From contig JAMXBD010002259.1 in assembly GCA_024138025.1 (NCBI GenBank), positions 1 to 64,000 on the forward strand: a stretch of 64,000 nucleotides of DNA, read 5' to 3'. Below are positions 11,086-24,600 of this stretch, piece after piece (within the stretch, counting starts at the first letter, position 1; each line of letters starts with the position of its first letter). Under the pieces are notes generated by a model. It was given only the letters and a program-made list of their open reading frames with translations, ran no database searches and was not told the DNA's origin. Source of the DNA: Combretum micranthum. Lineage: Eukaryota; Streptophyta; Magnoliopsida; Myrtales; Combretaceae. Made by a program: the position numbers and the translations under genes.

Positions 11086-11853
11086 GGATGAGATTTGTAT
11101 AATGTTTTTGTGGCATTGCAATTCCAGTGAAAAGTAATAGCTTTTGTTGAGTCTATGTTTAGCAATGGGGATTAGATGTTTGAGTGAAGGGAACGGAATA
11201 TGAAGGTTGACAAACCATTCTTCCTCTTAGTTTGGCTAGATGATGCTCTTCACTAAGTGAGTTATATACATGTGTTTTTGTGAATAGAGGTGAGATTTGT
11301 GCAATGTGCTTTTAGTGTCGCAGTTTTAGTGAAAAGTAATTATAGCTGCTGTTGAGTCTAACAAGGAATAAAGGTTTAATGAAGGGAAGGGAAGGGAAGA
11401 GGAAGAAAGGTTGATCAACTTTTTCCTTCTTAGTTTTGCTAGAGAATGTTCTTTAAATATATTATATGAAAGTCTTTGGTGAAAGCTAAAGTTTTTGACA
11501 CCGTTAGTGTGTAATTTCATATTTTCTTAGCAATAATAAAGTTTTAACACTTCAACCTATTTTTTTATTTTATTTTATTTTATTTATATACAGCCTCTTG
11601 CAGATGCTGTGCATTACAAGAACCAAGATCGAATTAATCTCTTTGAAAAATACGGTGCAAAACCTTTGGTATGCTTCCATTGTGGTGTGCTACTGATTCA
11701 TTATCTCTATAAATTTCGAAGAACTGTAAAGTTTAATTCATATGTATTTTTGCCTTAGGTTGTTCCCATGCACGCAAGCATGCTCGTGAAGTTCCAGTGT
11801 ATGAGATCAATCCAAATGAATTTGGTTTTACCGACAGTGTGGGGATAACTAAG
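10292..11853 (+). pseudogene. Ankyrin-repeat Raf-like (ILK-type) protein kinase, 5' three exons only
   Basis: Exon 1 (10292-10645) encodes MESYLASTPM... and MTVRFMLGKQSLLAP, followed by ankyrin repeats (DDRTALHVADCQAFVDVIEL, then KDRWGST), and ends at a GT donor. Exon 2 (11594-11668) encodes PLADAVHYKNQDRIN...EKYGAKPL between AG and GT. Exon 3 (11759-11853) encodes VVPMHA, then after a frameshift HAREVPVYEINPNEF and VGITK, and ends at GT. This order (ankyrin repeats, then REVPEYEI-NP) is known from plant integrin-linked-kinase-like Raf kinases. The kinase domain that should follow is not found. Frameshift plus missing catalytic part make it a pseudogene, though exon 1 alone is still open. The family is confident; the exact orthologue is not named. 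Confidence 0.82.
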
Positions 11854-13838
11854 GTGCATCATTGCCATGTTTCTTTTGAATCCAACCACACTTTCTCCAG
11901 TTATTGTGGCATTTGTTTTGTTATATGCTTATAGGACTGCATGTATCAAAGATCAAGTGGCCATGATATCATTATTTCAAGGTGATTTATCCATAATTAT
12001 AAGTTAAAATAGTAACTTGCCCACACCGAAATTACTACTTCAGTTAAAATTATAAATCAAGCACAGCCAAGTGATCCATATTTACAATTTTAACCACATT
12101 AAGCACGTGAGTTCATGAGTTTTATCAAAACCCGCATAAACCCAGGTTGCGTTCATTCGGATTATCAAACCTCTCACGAGTATCTTTAATGCTAATTTTT
12201 CTATTCCGCATAGGCCTTATACAAACTAAATAGATCATGAACAACAATAGTTAAATATCCAGATAATCAGATACCGACATTAAACATATTAATGGATATT
12301 ATGTGCCAACTATTACTCTTAATCTTTGCTTCATTCGATTTGGATTGAAATTCATGTAAAGATTAGATATGAGAAAATGGAGTTATGTTGATTTTCTCAC
12401 TAATGCTTGTTGATTTTGCAAATGTTGCCTTTCTTTTACACTTTAGTTATGTTTATTAAACGTAGATAAATATACACTATTAGTCACATTTGTGGATAAA
12501 TTTACATTGCACCAAACTGTTATGAGATTTGTAACTCTTTTAAAAAAAAGTAAACGTTACCAATTCTCATTAACAAATAAAAATTCACTTTACATAAGGA
12601 AAATAAAAGGAACTAAATTTGAAAAGAAAAATTAATTATTCTTTCAAAATTAATTTAATTTATAATAACTTAATTTCTTTTTTTTTTTTTTGAAAAATAA
12701 TTTAATTTATTATCATGATATTGTGTCTATATTTTCAAATACCTAGTTTAAGTTTAGTTATACTTAACCATGGTCAAAACAATTACAAGGATTGAATAGT
12801 TTTGATAACAAAGATCTAAAAGTTAAACAACATTATATATTATGTCACACCATACATACACACATATATACATATGCTATTGAATTTAGATTTAAATTTT
12901 GAAAATCAATTAAAAATAATATGTGTAAAAGAAAATAATTTAAAAAAAGAGAAAACAAAAACAATGGTTCTTTCTCTCTACCCCTCATTTTCCTTTACGT
13001 TATTTTTTTCCATTCCCTTTTATCTCTCCTTCTTTATCTTCTACAAATGTAAAATCTAACCTTAACCCTAACCCAAATCTACCACCTCATCCATCTCTGT
13101 CTCTCTCATTTCGATGAAATATTTGTTTCCATCTTACCTAAAGTTTAAGGCGTTTAATATTCTATTTTTCTTGTCTGGTGTAGACATTAATTAATGAGAA
13201 GACATTTTTGAAGTAGCAAAAGTTATTTCTATGGCAGGTAAGTAGTCGATTAATGAATCTGGGTTTATTATTTTTTCAAAGCTAGTATGATTAGGCCTAA
13301 AGTTTGTATCTTTCATGTACTTAAAACCTAAATTATGATATAGAACGTTTTCAGCGTTGTTCTGTTTAGGACATGTAGACAATGCTTATGAATATTAGGC
13401 ATTATGAGAATATAAATGTGGGATCTTTGTATTTCTCATTGAAGTTTATAGACTGACATGTGTGGGTTTTGAATTATGAAGAGCTGTGATATAGTTATAT
13501 GTTTGATATTAGGAGATTTAGGTTCTTGTTATTGGTGATATGATTGTTCATTCATTTATTTGTGCATGAACTTTATAGATCAAAGAAGTCTAGAAAGGGA
13601 AAGAGACTCAGAAAAGGTGGAAACAGGTTTCGGAGGAGTATTGGATTGGGTAAAACACATGGGATAATGTAGAATACAGATCTTTCCTGGAATGAGAACA
13701 ACCTAAGCAGTAAATGGAAAATATTTCTATTTTTTCATGAATGAAATCGTTGAAGATCAATTATTGTTTTGTATTTGATTTGGTAAATGAAGAAGGAAGG
13801 AAACTTTATTTTACTTCCAGAAGGTATAATACATAGTC
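11854..13838. other. AT-rich DNA, no gene recognised
   Basis: It has long A/T runs (about 12541-12720), small CA/TA microsatellite (about 12855) and a C-rich stretch with 'aaccctaaccc' near 13060 that is too short to be telomeric. A stretch near 13565-13720 is somewhat purine-rich and could be a decayed exon, but I could not assign it. No kinase-domain exons of the preceding relic are visible. Confidence 0.5.
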
Positions 13839-15889
13839 AAATTATAGTTTGTTAGCTTGATTCATAGGCCTAATAGTCAAGTGTGTTTTTGTTTTTCCCT
13901 CCTTAGATTAATGTACAATTTTCCACTTATAGGCATCTTAAATCAAATTTGAACATTACATTTAATGTAAACAATATGTAAAGACGGCAAAGTACAGGGA
14001 AAAGTGGCATTGTTGAATTTTGAAATCTAGAAATTCATTTCAAATAGATGAACCTTCTCAGACTACTTCTTCTTAATAAAAAAAAAAATATGCCAAGGTA
14101 ACAAATGCAAAGATTTGGATTGTTATTTATGTAGCATTAAGAAAATCCTAAAATTTTTAAGTGAAACAAAATCTCCCAGTAATGCAGTTATCATAGCTGA
14201 GATAGATTAGTTAAGACTCATATGAACTAATATAGCAATAGTTTCGTAATCTATTGAATCCTTTGTGCAACTTGCACTTCTTGCCTATATAAATCATCAA
14301 TTTTGTTATATGTCCTTTGTTCATATGCATAAGACATAAGTAATTTTTTTATATATAATTTGACAGGCTATTAAACAAATTAGTCTCTCCAATGTATTAG
14401 AGGATATGTAAAACCTATTTATATATCTATCTAAATTACATTTTCAAGCTAATAGAAGAATAAAGAGTGCGCATAAAATTGCTGGAAATTAAAATTTGGT
14501 GTTCTTTGTGAGTGCTAGGATGAAATCTGTGTACATCTTATACAATGAGACTAAGAACTCCTATCATTACATTATAAAAACTTACCTTTCCCATTTTGTA
14601 TTGATTTTCTCCATTAAGTGTCACAATTCATATAAAACTTAATTCCTACTTTTTGATGTTTACTCCATGTCTTAAACATTGATTTGCTTTATAGGTTTCA
14701 ACATGATAGCATTTGATTGGAGGGGATATTGATAATGTACTATTTAGGTACATGGCCTTCTATGTCTATGTGTGTGTGTGTTTTTTCTTTTTTCCTCATA
14801 TATAGCAGATGTTTGTGGAGGTTGGTGCGTCATAAAAAAATAAAACTAAATCCTAGGCTAATTTTATCTTATTTGTTTCTTATTCTATAAGCATTCAATG
14901 AGAACTGGTTGTAATAACTCATAAAAAAAAAGGAATTTGAAAAGAGATAATCTAAGCAAGTGCACAACAGGATCGATATAAAATAAATTTTCTGGCTTGT
15001 TATAGAGAGTACATGATGATTTCATTATAGGGCTCACTATAAAAAGAACCTAGGATATATTTTTAGGGCTTTCTATAGAGAGAGAAACCTATGATCTCTC
15101 AAACACTTAAGTTCTGAAATTGTTTAGATAAAAAAAGACATGTTTTTTCTTCCAATCTTATCTATGCTCTAAATACAAACATTATAAGTGGTAGTTACAA
15201 CCTGACCTCCACTACCTCTTTAATTTCCTATTTTGAATCTAAACCCTAATTGATATAAAACTCCTACAATTTTCCTTACATGTGGTTGTGTGGTAACTAG
15301 CCTTATTCGGCACACATACACCCCTAGCCTAACTTTTGTAGATACAAGTCAATAAGTACAAAAAAATATAGACACATTAGCAACTATGATTATAACAAGG
15401 TACTTATGCACACATGTAAGTTCATGCATAGTAAATTTTACAAAAAGGGTTCCATCCATATCTTTTCAATTATAAGAATATTATGATGGTCATCAACAAT
15501 CAAGGAGAATTTGTTTATCATTATCTTTAGTGTGCATAACTAGGGTATTGATTTGTTCTTAGTCCCCACACACACCCCATCCACCCACCCTACCGCCCCG
15601 CTTGTCTTTACACTTAATAGAGATTTTTCTACCTCATTGAACAATCCTCTTTCTAACCCTAGAAAGTGTTCTTTACAGATAATGCAAGTCTAGAGAGAAA
15701 CTAGACAGTAAGTTGTGTCCATTATATGGGAGAAATACATTTCTCTAGTTGTTAAAAAAAGGCTTGATGATTTTTTTTGGTTTTTGATAGCTCTAGTAAT
15801 ATGAGTTAACTTATGTCATCTGCAATTTGTGTTACTACTCAAACCAAATTTGTGAAGCATGGATCATTTTATTTCTTTATTGCACTGAA
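13839..15889 (+). repeat. Arm A of a long inverted duplication
   Basis: About 2.05 kb that recurs as a close reverse complement at 51843-52016 plus 60378-62267. Matching landmarks: 'catagtcaaattatagtttg' (13841) with 'caaactataatttgactatg' (62249-62268); 'tcctaggctaattttatctt'; the C-rich 'cacacaccccatcca' (15570) with its G-rich complement at about 60510; and 'gttgtgtccattatatggga' (15713), which is the uninterrupted target of the LTR at 52017. No coding region is seen. The inner end is sharp at 15889. The outer end is not determined because arm B is interrupted at 62268. Confidence 0.85.
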
Positions 15890-16934
15890 CCTTCATATCT
15901 TTCATAAGATTTAATGATTCTCTTATCTTTATTAGTTATTTAAAATTCTTTTCATATATTCTTCGATAATGATTCTTCCCATTTTACTGTCTATAGATTT
16001 ATATCCATTGATCCACCAATCACATTGTGCACTACCATCTTATATCTAAATTCTCATGCATCTTAATTATGTCACTAAATCCTTCTATTCCACTCCAATT
16101 ATCCATCTTTTATCTCAAATGAAAATTTCTATTCAAAATTCTATTCAGACTTCATTTTCCTTTGTTGTCTTTGTATCATGTAGACTATACTTCTTACTAT
16201 ATTTGAAAATTAAATCTCTAAAATTCCATCTCCACTAATGAAATTATCCCAGGTGATTACTCTAACCATATGTTTCTTGATATTCACCTATCAATTATTT
16301 GGTCTCCCAATGAGAAAAAATTAAGAGACATACTCTACCTTCTTATTTTCAAGAATATATAGGGCGGCAAAATTCTCTTTAACCTCTTCCATCCATAGAG
16401 GCCTCCCAGGCATTGATTTCAAACTTATAGACTAAATCCACAAACTTATTCAATCTCAAGACATCAGTACGCCTAGGTCTATATCCACCATTCCCATTGT
16501 TTCCTTAAGTCTCTCGTCTCATATTCCATTGTTGTTGGGAAACTACTCCCAAAAGAGTATTCGCCACCTACATGAGATGTGCAGCATTTACTGGTACCTA
16601 TTGACCTACAGGTGGGGTAGTAGTTGTCGTGAATCTTATAGTAATAAATTATAGGGTGGCTGGTTCTCCTATGGTTATCCTCTATTAACTTCCTCTTAAC
16701 CATCAATAAAGGAACCAATATAAGATATTCTCCTTCTAGTTGGCATTCTAGCATAGATCAACACACCACAAAGATAAAGCTAAATCCAACTTAAAGATCA
16801 AAACTCTTATATACTTACTAGGTAAAAACTAAACTAAGCTAGAAGAACAACACCTATTATTGCTACCCAACTCATCAATGCTCACCGTCTTAAGGAGTTC
16901 ATAACCTATATCTATTAAGATCAAAACCTATTGC
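15890..16934 (-). pseudogene. Ty3/Gypsy gag remnant
   Basis: Read on the minus strand, downstream of a primer site and LTR. The start MPTRRR at about 16745 resembles the basic beginning of many plant Gypsy gags. Further on, FAALYILENKKVEYVS (about 16400-16310) resembles the conserved capsid motif near the Gypsy major homology region. Stops and frame changes are frequent. The remnant fades before 15890, where the inverted-duplication arm begins. No protease or polymerase is present. Confidence 0.5.
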
Positions 16935-16951
16935 TTGATACTAATTAAGCT
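16934..16951 (-). other. Degenerate primer-binding site
   Basis: Read on the minus strand, just after the LTR end GGGCGTTACA, the sequence is gcttaattagtatcaagc. It resembles TTGGTATCAGAGC (iMet type) with substitutions. It supports calling 16952-19220 a 5' LTR of a minus-strand element. Confidence 0.5.
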
Positions 16952-19220
16952 GTAACGCCCTAAACTAAGGCATTACAACCCGCCACGTGTCCCTCTCTTA
17001 AAAGAGACATGGAAAGGCTCTAAATCATCAATACCACAAAATATAAACATATAGAAATCTCCATGAACCCACATTTAATGGTAGTCCAGAAGGAACAAAA
17101 CCCGTGAAACCTGTAATTTATAACTTTCAAATATCTCCTGTAATATAAACTAAATCCGAGTTGGTAAAACCAAAGCCAACAATGATCCAGAAAAAGATCT
17201 AACTTCTAACTTAAAATCATATAATCATGTTTAATAAACTATTACATAAAAAACCAATACTTCAAATCCTCAAAAAGATAAATAATCAAAATATTGTTTC
17301 AAAAATCTTCAATAACTCAAGAAATCTTTTTTTTTTTCATATGTCCTGTATAACATCTTATTCCTCTACAGTGTAGTCAGGTCCACTATCACCATCCCCA
17401 TGATCAAAATACAAGTCATAACCAGACAAGTCATAAACAATATCTCCGTCACTTGTATTTGAAAAAGAAAAGAATGAGTGAAAACGCCCAGTATACCAAT
17501 CCACAAACAAAATGCAAATGCACAAACAACATGTATATATACGTGCAACTAACTAAATGCAAACAACATGATTGTTATCTTCATTAAGTCTGCAAAACAA
17601 CACAGTTTAGAATCATAGATCTCTGATCCCAAACTTGGAGTTACTCAAACTCCTGAAAAACAACCGGATATCGAAAATAAATAATTATATACATATATTA
17701 GTGAATGGGTACTCCCCAAACACCCACGGTCATACTACCAATAAACCTATATCTACTGGAATCATCTCCAAGTGTAACTCCACTAGGGACAACGACACAC
17801 AAGGATCATCAGGGTGTCTCACCAATATCACTGTCTGTCAGGTCTTTACTAGTCAAAGCCAATGACATCCAGACAAACAAATTAAACCAAATAGAATTAA
17901 GTTTATTTATATATCTATTCCTACAAGCAACAATAAAAAAACTAAACCTGCAAGCAAAAACAACAAAAAAGGAAAGGACGTACTTTTTCCAATTCTAGGA
18001 ACAAATCTCTCAAAATCCTCAAATTCTTGAAAACAACAAGAAATCTCCAAATCTCCTGAATATAACATACAATAAGAGCAATATAAAAATCGTCCCATCA
18101 AAATCCTAATTAGCCAATTCTCCAAAATTATCCAAAACCCTAACCTCTCAAGATACCACAACTGTAGAATCTCTTTGATCAATTCCCCAGAAATCCCAAA
18201 CTCTGCAAAACCCTAATTGCGTGAATCCAGAAAGAATAGAAAATCACCAACAAGAATCATTCTTTGTTAAACTTATGGATTAATAGAATAAAACTTAACT
18301 TAGATTTCTTCAGAATCTAAACTCAGATTTCTCCAACCGAAAATCATATCAAAACCCCAAAAATCACAACTTCTCCAAAACTCTAAATTGAAAAATCTAT
18401 AAGAACAGGCATGATTCATCTAATACATATATTTTCATATCAAATTCGTTATACCAGAATGATAATAGTTACTTGTTTCAATCTAATTCTTTGGTTGATT
18501 CCCAAAAGATCAAATCTTGATGAAACTAGGTTTTCTCCAAAGAATTTCTTCAAAATCTAAGCATAAATCTTAAGGAAACGAAACAATATACGAAGAATCT
18601 TTATGGATAAAGGCAAGATTACTTACTCTTGATCCAAATCTGATCTCCCTTGATATTGTTCTTCAAAAACACCCAAAAACTCTTAATTCTCTCTCTCTGT
18701 TCAAAGGAAGGAGGTCACAAATGAAAAACACGAACCTCAGGATTTCTTATATAGGAAAAACTTCGGATAGGAAAGGATGGCACTTACGCCGGTGGCCTTC
18801 TTGTCGGCTTTCACAAATTTCATAAAGGTCCAAGAGCTTTACGCCAGCAGCTTTCACATGTAAGCCGACAGTTTTCAACCATCTTAAACGTACTCCAAAT
18901 CTCTTGGGGTTTTGACTGAGGAATGATGTGACAAACTAGTAGGTTAAGGGTATATTTATAGAGGTATGTTGTTTAGGAAAGACCCTAGGTTCATATCCAA
19001 TTTAGGCTACCAAAATCCATTCTTAATCATGTTTTTGCCATGTGAACACAATAAAATTATATTTTAACTTTGACCATAAAACCTTCTTATTTAATATCCT
19101 TTGACTCTTTGACCCTTTTTAATAATCATTTTATATACTTTAGGATTGACCATAAAACCCTCTTATTTTATATCAAATGACAAACTTGCCCTTTTTTATA
19201 ATTTATTTATCTTTATGTTG
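16952..19220 (-). mobile_element. 5' LTR of a minus-strand Gypsy remnant (2269 bp)
   Basis: On the plus strand the segment starts TGTAACGCCCTAAAC and ends TTATGTTGCA, so read on the minus strand it runs TGCAAC...GGGCGTTACA with TG/CA ends. The TATA box is tcctatataag on the minus strand (about 18748-18757). Upstream of it (18790-18880) are several GCCGGC/GCCGAC-type motifs like those at 49450-50190. The primer site and gag follow. The flanking 5-mers do not match, as expected for a truncated element. The left boundary and TATA box are clear; the U3 end at 19220 is inferred. Confidence 0.65.
18742..18760 (-). promoter_or_regulatory. TATA box of the minus-strand LTR
   Basis: TTTTTCCTATATAAG on the minus strand. 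It lies just downstream of GC-rich repeated motifs and upstream of a gagagagag stretch. Activity is inferred. Confidence 0.45.
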
Positions 19221-19449
19221 CAGTTGTCCACCTGGATCACAATTGAAAACACTATTAGTTAATTTTGGAAACAGAATCCCATAGCAACTTATCATGCATA
19301 TGAGTTAATAGCCGATGCCAAGTATCAGGGAACTATTTATTCACATTCTACTTCACTTAATTTGGGTATGCATAATGTCTTGCTAGAGACCAATTATGTC
19401 TTGTAGGCTTAAAAGGTGTTCAAGGGCTACTGCCAACATTAAGTGAATC
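19221..19449 (-). repeat. Stray copy of an RPB2 intron segment
   Basis: 19222-19354 matches 36455-36582 over about 130 bp (landmark 'gcatatgagttaatagccga'). It includes the nine bases GTGGACAAC that begin the VDNISK exon in the RPB2 relic. Left of that it runs straight into a Gypsy LTR; right of it (19355-19449) is unassigned sequence, then a C-type LTR. It is a second fragment of RPB2-derived DNA in the same orientation, about 17 kb from the main relic. Confidence 0.75.
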
Positions 19450-21623
19450 TATCACGCCCCAGCGGGTACCCTAAACGTGACAGCCCACCGTACGCAATAT
19501 TAAACTCAAGAATGACTACCTCAGTCACTCGAAAGCTTCCATATCGGTACAAGGCGTACACTCACAACAAAGGGAGACCGGTGGAGTAATGCATTTTAAG
19601 ACATTGGCAACGGAACACGAAAAATAACACTTAATATAGATTTCATTGAAATAAAAGTCTTACAGCTTCTAAGGGGCATTCCCCCGATAATTCATAATAA
19701 CATGGTTCTAAAAATAACATAACTAAAGCTAGAAGATTTTAGAAGAAATCTACTCTATAACTTCAAAATAGATTGCCTCCAAAAGCTTCTCAAACATATG
19801 GATTCTACCCGGGAAATCAAGGTGGTCTCGGGTGAAAAAGATAATCCTGCAATATCAAAAGTCTATGGGAGTATAAGCATGACTAGCTTAGCGAGATATT
19901 CCTTACGCAATAGTACTCATAACAACAATCAAACAAGTTTATTAATCAAGCATATGAATGCAACAATCATATGATCAAACATTACATACGACTATCCGGT
20001 TTCGTATGTTTGATGGATTTACCCCTCCATCGGTGGTTAGGGAATGCTTTGAACTGGGTCCCGAACAACCTCCTCAAAGTTTGCGCGCGTCTTGGGGTTC
20101 CAAAGAACCGTACTACTAGTCCCCGGGCCTTCCATGCCCAAAGCGATCGATCCGGCTCGGCTACACCTTGAGGCCATATTCCACGAACGTCCTAATCCTC
20201 AAGATGTAGCTAGGCAGCTTACCTTTTCGGTCTCACGCTGAGGAGTAGTAGCAAAACTTTGAAATGATATTCTAAGTGATATGCATGAGCAATTTATTAT
20301 ATGGTGATTTCAATATGACATTAAATCATTTAAAGCGATCAAACAATATTTGCACACATAACAATACATACATGGAACATTTATCACAAATCGGGTTCCG
20401 ATATACTTATTTTTAATTGATCGCACACAACGAATCACATACATAATTCCCATAATATCCCACATGCATATCAATTTTATCTTTTCCTAACATCTAGTGC
20501 TTTATTCTACAAGCACATGCGCGAATACATAAGCGTAAAGGAAACTCACTCGTCCATAGTACTCTAGGAGTCGAAGTAATCCTCAGGAAAGACAAGGTCG
20601 TGATCCTCGATACCTAAACAAAAGAAATACCCAACATGAGTATTTCATCCAAGATCTATTCCAATTCTATACTTCTATTTTAGAGAATTCATAAAAATCG
20701 TATGGAATGGAAATCCCAACTTAAAATGGCCATAACTTGCTCATTTTAACTCGGAATTTCGCATATTATATATCGATTTCTACCTACTCGAAAAGATCTA
20801 TCTATTTCTAAGGTTATTTTCATCAAAGAAGTTATTTAGGTCTCGGAATAGTAGCGTACAGATTTGATACGAATTTTTCAAATTTCAAAACTAGAGTTTT
20901 CAAACTTTACTTCACTCAAGGGCTTTTGTACAAAAATATAGATATATTGTATGGTTGAAAAATCCCTTGAATTTATGTATATATATGTATAAACTCAAAC
21001 TATATGCATGAATTTGGTGTTGTCTCAACAATGGTTTTGCAAAACACATGTCTTGAAAGTGAGATAAGCTTAAGACTTGAAAAGAAGTTAGTTTTACTTT
21101 GAAAATTTCCTAAATTATTATAAATGAGTATTTCTTCCTTTTAACTCCATTTCTTAGTTATTAATCTTCAAAAGTAATTTTAATCTTTCAAGATTTTCAT
21201 AAATTTATTTCTAGTGGTTTGGAAACATATAGTTTTTCTAAATATTTCATAGTTATATCCACTTTTAAAAGAAATCATCTTATAAGTAAATTTTGGAAAA
21301 ACTTTTCTTAGACTTTAGTGTTGGTGGAAAACTTTGACAATTGAATTTAAGAAATCCTTTGTTTTAGGTCTAAAGAAACTTTCTTATTTCTTTGAAAAGA
21401 GAATTTATAATAACTTTACTTTATGTATTTCTTGGTGAAAACCACATATCATTACTAAAACTTGAGCTAGCTTATCTAACTTTAGAAGAATATTTGCTTA
21501 AGATAAATTTCAAACCTTTAAGGAAAATAACTTCTTATGTGACAAAATTTATATTTAAAAAGAGTTCTTATTCTTATTTTAAGAAAGCTCATTTCTATTA
21601 TGATTGAGACAATAATAACATAT

Positions 21624-24600
21624 TGTAAGCCCCGGAAAATTTCGATAAATAATTTCAAGATGAACTTCGAAAATAAATCCTAAAAATCACTCCAAATTAA
21701 AACCAAATTTCAACTAGTCCAAAAACACGAACGAATTCGAAACTTCTTAATCTTGAGAAAATGAAAATCTTTAACAATAAAATAAGAACACAGTGGTCTT
21801 CAAATTCAAAACCACGACGTACAAAAATTTCCATATTTAACTCCGATTATAAAATCGGGTAATATAAAGCTCAAAAACAAATTATTAAAAAGCAAATAAC
21901 AATTGACTTTCGAAAATTAACTCAATTCAAGAATTCCGAAAACATTAAGAGATATTAAATACTTACAAAAATAAAATTTAAAATAAATTTCTTAAATTAA
22001 ATATGTTGTATAAACATAAATATCAGTTTCCAAATTGGCAAAGGTCTAAACCGGAAAATCACCCGGAAACCCTAACCGGAATACAATAGCGTAAGTCGGC
22101 AATCTAGCGCCCCTAACCCTAGAGGCCGAGATGTAGTTTAAATATGTAGAATAGCTCATAGTAATATGGTTTGTTTAAAAATATCAGATTGGTAAATTTT
22201 TACCTATTTCGAACCCGTTCGGACAGACTTCGAAAAGCGTGTCCCGGGGCTCGAGATATCAAAAAATACCAATAGTACCGTTAGACTCGTAATTTCATAA
22301 TATTTCTAAATATATCAGTTATATAATTTTTCGGGTTATAAAAGTTACAGTTATAACCTTTTTATCGTATTTCCATTATTACCGGTAATTGATTAGTCTT
22401 TTGCACTATTCATTTTTATTTCATTAAAAATTTTATTATTCTTATAAAGTCTTATATTTTTAGATAAATATTTTATATGTTATAGAAAATTTTGTTTTTC
22501 TAAAATTTAGTTCGTTTCGGGTCTTTACGGGATCAGATTCTGTTTAAGACCCGGTACTAAAAATAAAATAAATTAATTTAATAATTGAAAAATATTTTAA
22601 AAATATTTTATTCCCATAAAATATTTTTTTAGAATTTTTCGGGTTATAAAAATATTATTTATAGCCCATATTCGCGTATTTTGATCGTACCGGTAACGTA
22701 TTTGTTAAAATACTAAAATAATTCAAATAATTATTTAATTTTTTATGAAAATTCTGCTACAATTATTTGGAATAAATTTTCCAATTTTATTTTATTTTAA
22801 TTTATTTTATTAATAAAGTACTTTTACAACCCATACCTTCAAGTACACCTTACACATATCACTTCCTTTTCACTTCAATCTTTCTACACATAATCCCACA
22901 ATTGATGGCAGATTTTTGACCCTATTTATGGCTGCCATTGTCCTTTATCCACTCATATTTTGACTAAAATTAATTATATTTCAATCCTTTTTCAAAAAGT
23001 TACATTACACATTAATTACACAATTTAATTCAAGTCAAATTTCAACAATTCCTCTCTCCTTCTCTCCTCATTTCAACGTGCAGCAGCCCCTCCCCTTGGC
23101 TGCCTTGTTTTATTTTTTTTTCTCCTCATTCATTAATTAAAACACTCATTTCTCTCTCTCCTTCATTTATTCACTTTCCCTCTTTCATTCTTTAACCTTT
23201 TCTCTCTCTATTTCCTCTCTTTTCTTCTTCTTCTTGTTCTGTTTCTCAATAACAAGCTGCCCCCACATCTTCCATGGCTTCCACACTTCATTTTTAAAGA
23301 TTTTCTAAGCAAATCTTCATCCCAAAGCTCCATAGGTGATATAGGTAAAGTATAATGAAGGTTTCATGCATCAAATGAACTTCCATAAGCTTAAAAGCTT
23401 AGGATGATGATGCCAAAAATGAAATCTTTCTCTTCTCCACTTTTATTACCTTGTATTATAATTATTTTCTTGTTTAAAGTTATTATATTTTGTAGATCTA
23501 ACTTTTTATGGCTTTGATTTTTGTTTATGCCATAGATCTTGTTATTTAAGTTGTTATTTTTGTTATTCCTTATGATTTATGCATAGATCTAGCATTCACA
23601 TGTCTATCTTAGTGATTCATGCATGTAAAACTAGTTTAGAAAACTAGATCTAAAGTTTTGAGTTCATAGATGCATTAGATCTTTGTTTATGTTCATGAAC
23701 AACTTGCTATAGCTTGATGATGTAGGAAAGTTGTAGGAAACCCAAGATCTATTTTGTTTTCAACAAAAATCAATTTTGAAAATTCGGATGAAAATGGAAC
23801 CCTATTTAGAAAAGTGGTTTTTCAACTTTAAAATGTATATTTTTCATTTAAAATGAAGGGCTTAGGTATAGATACCATAAATGAAAGATTTTGATAAGTG
23901 AAGTTTAGATCCATGATGTTTATAGCTTATTACCATGCATTTGTTTTATGTTTATGTTCATATTAAGTATAGATCTTAGTTATGAACTCAAACAAAATTG
24001 TGAAATTCGTATTTTGGCAAGACCCATATTTAAAAACTACTTTTCAAGTGTCAAAATGTAATTTTTACATAAGAAAATGAAGGCTTAATATATATATAGC
24101 ATCAAGACTTCATTTTATATGGTTCAAAGATGATTTTCAAAGATTAATTTTCAAAACAAAGTTCTATTCTCGGATTTTGGCCAAGGCCTAGTGCAAAAAC
24201 ATGTTTTCCAACTCAAAAATAAAGTTTTTATTCAAGAAATGAAGGGCTCTTAAGATATGATATGTAAGGAATGGATTTTCAAGTTTAGATAGGTTTTATC
24301 AAAAGATATGTCCAAAAATGAATTTTGTAAATTCGGATCCCAACCAAGACCAATTTTTAAAACCCATTTATCAACATCAAAACTCATGTTTTATGTGAAA
24401 AATGAAGTATATAGGTAATAGGTATCATTAAGTAGTGATTTTTATAAGTTGAAATGAGTTTTGATGAGATTAATGTATAAAACAAGAAATAGAATCAAGA
24501 TGAGAAAATTTTGAGTTAGTAACCAATTTGTGAAATTCGTAATTTTGAGTGAAGGCCATAAGAACACCTATTATCCAAGTTCAAAATGAAAGTTTTATGT

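Noticed and set aside
13050..13075. Telomere-like 'aaccctaaccc'
   Set aside because: Only about two imperfect units; it is not an interstitial telomere array.
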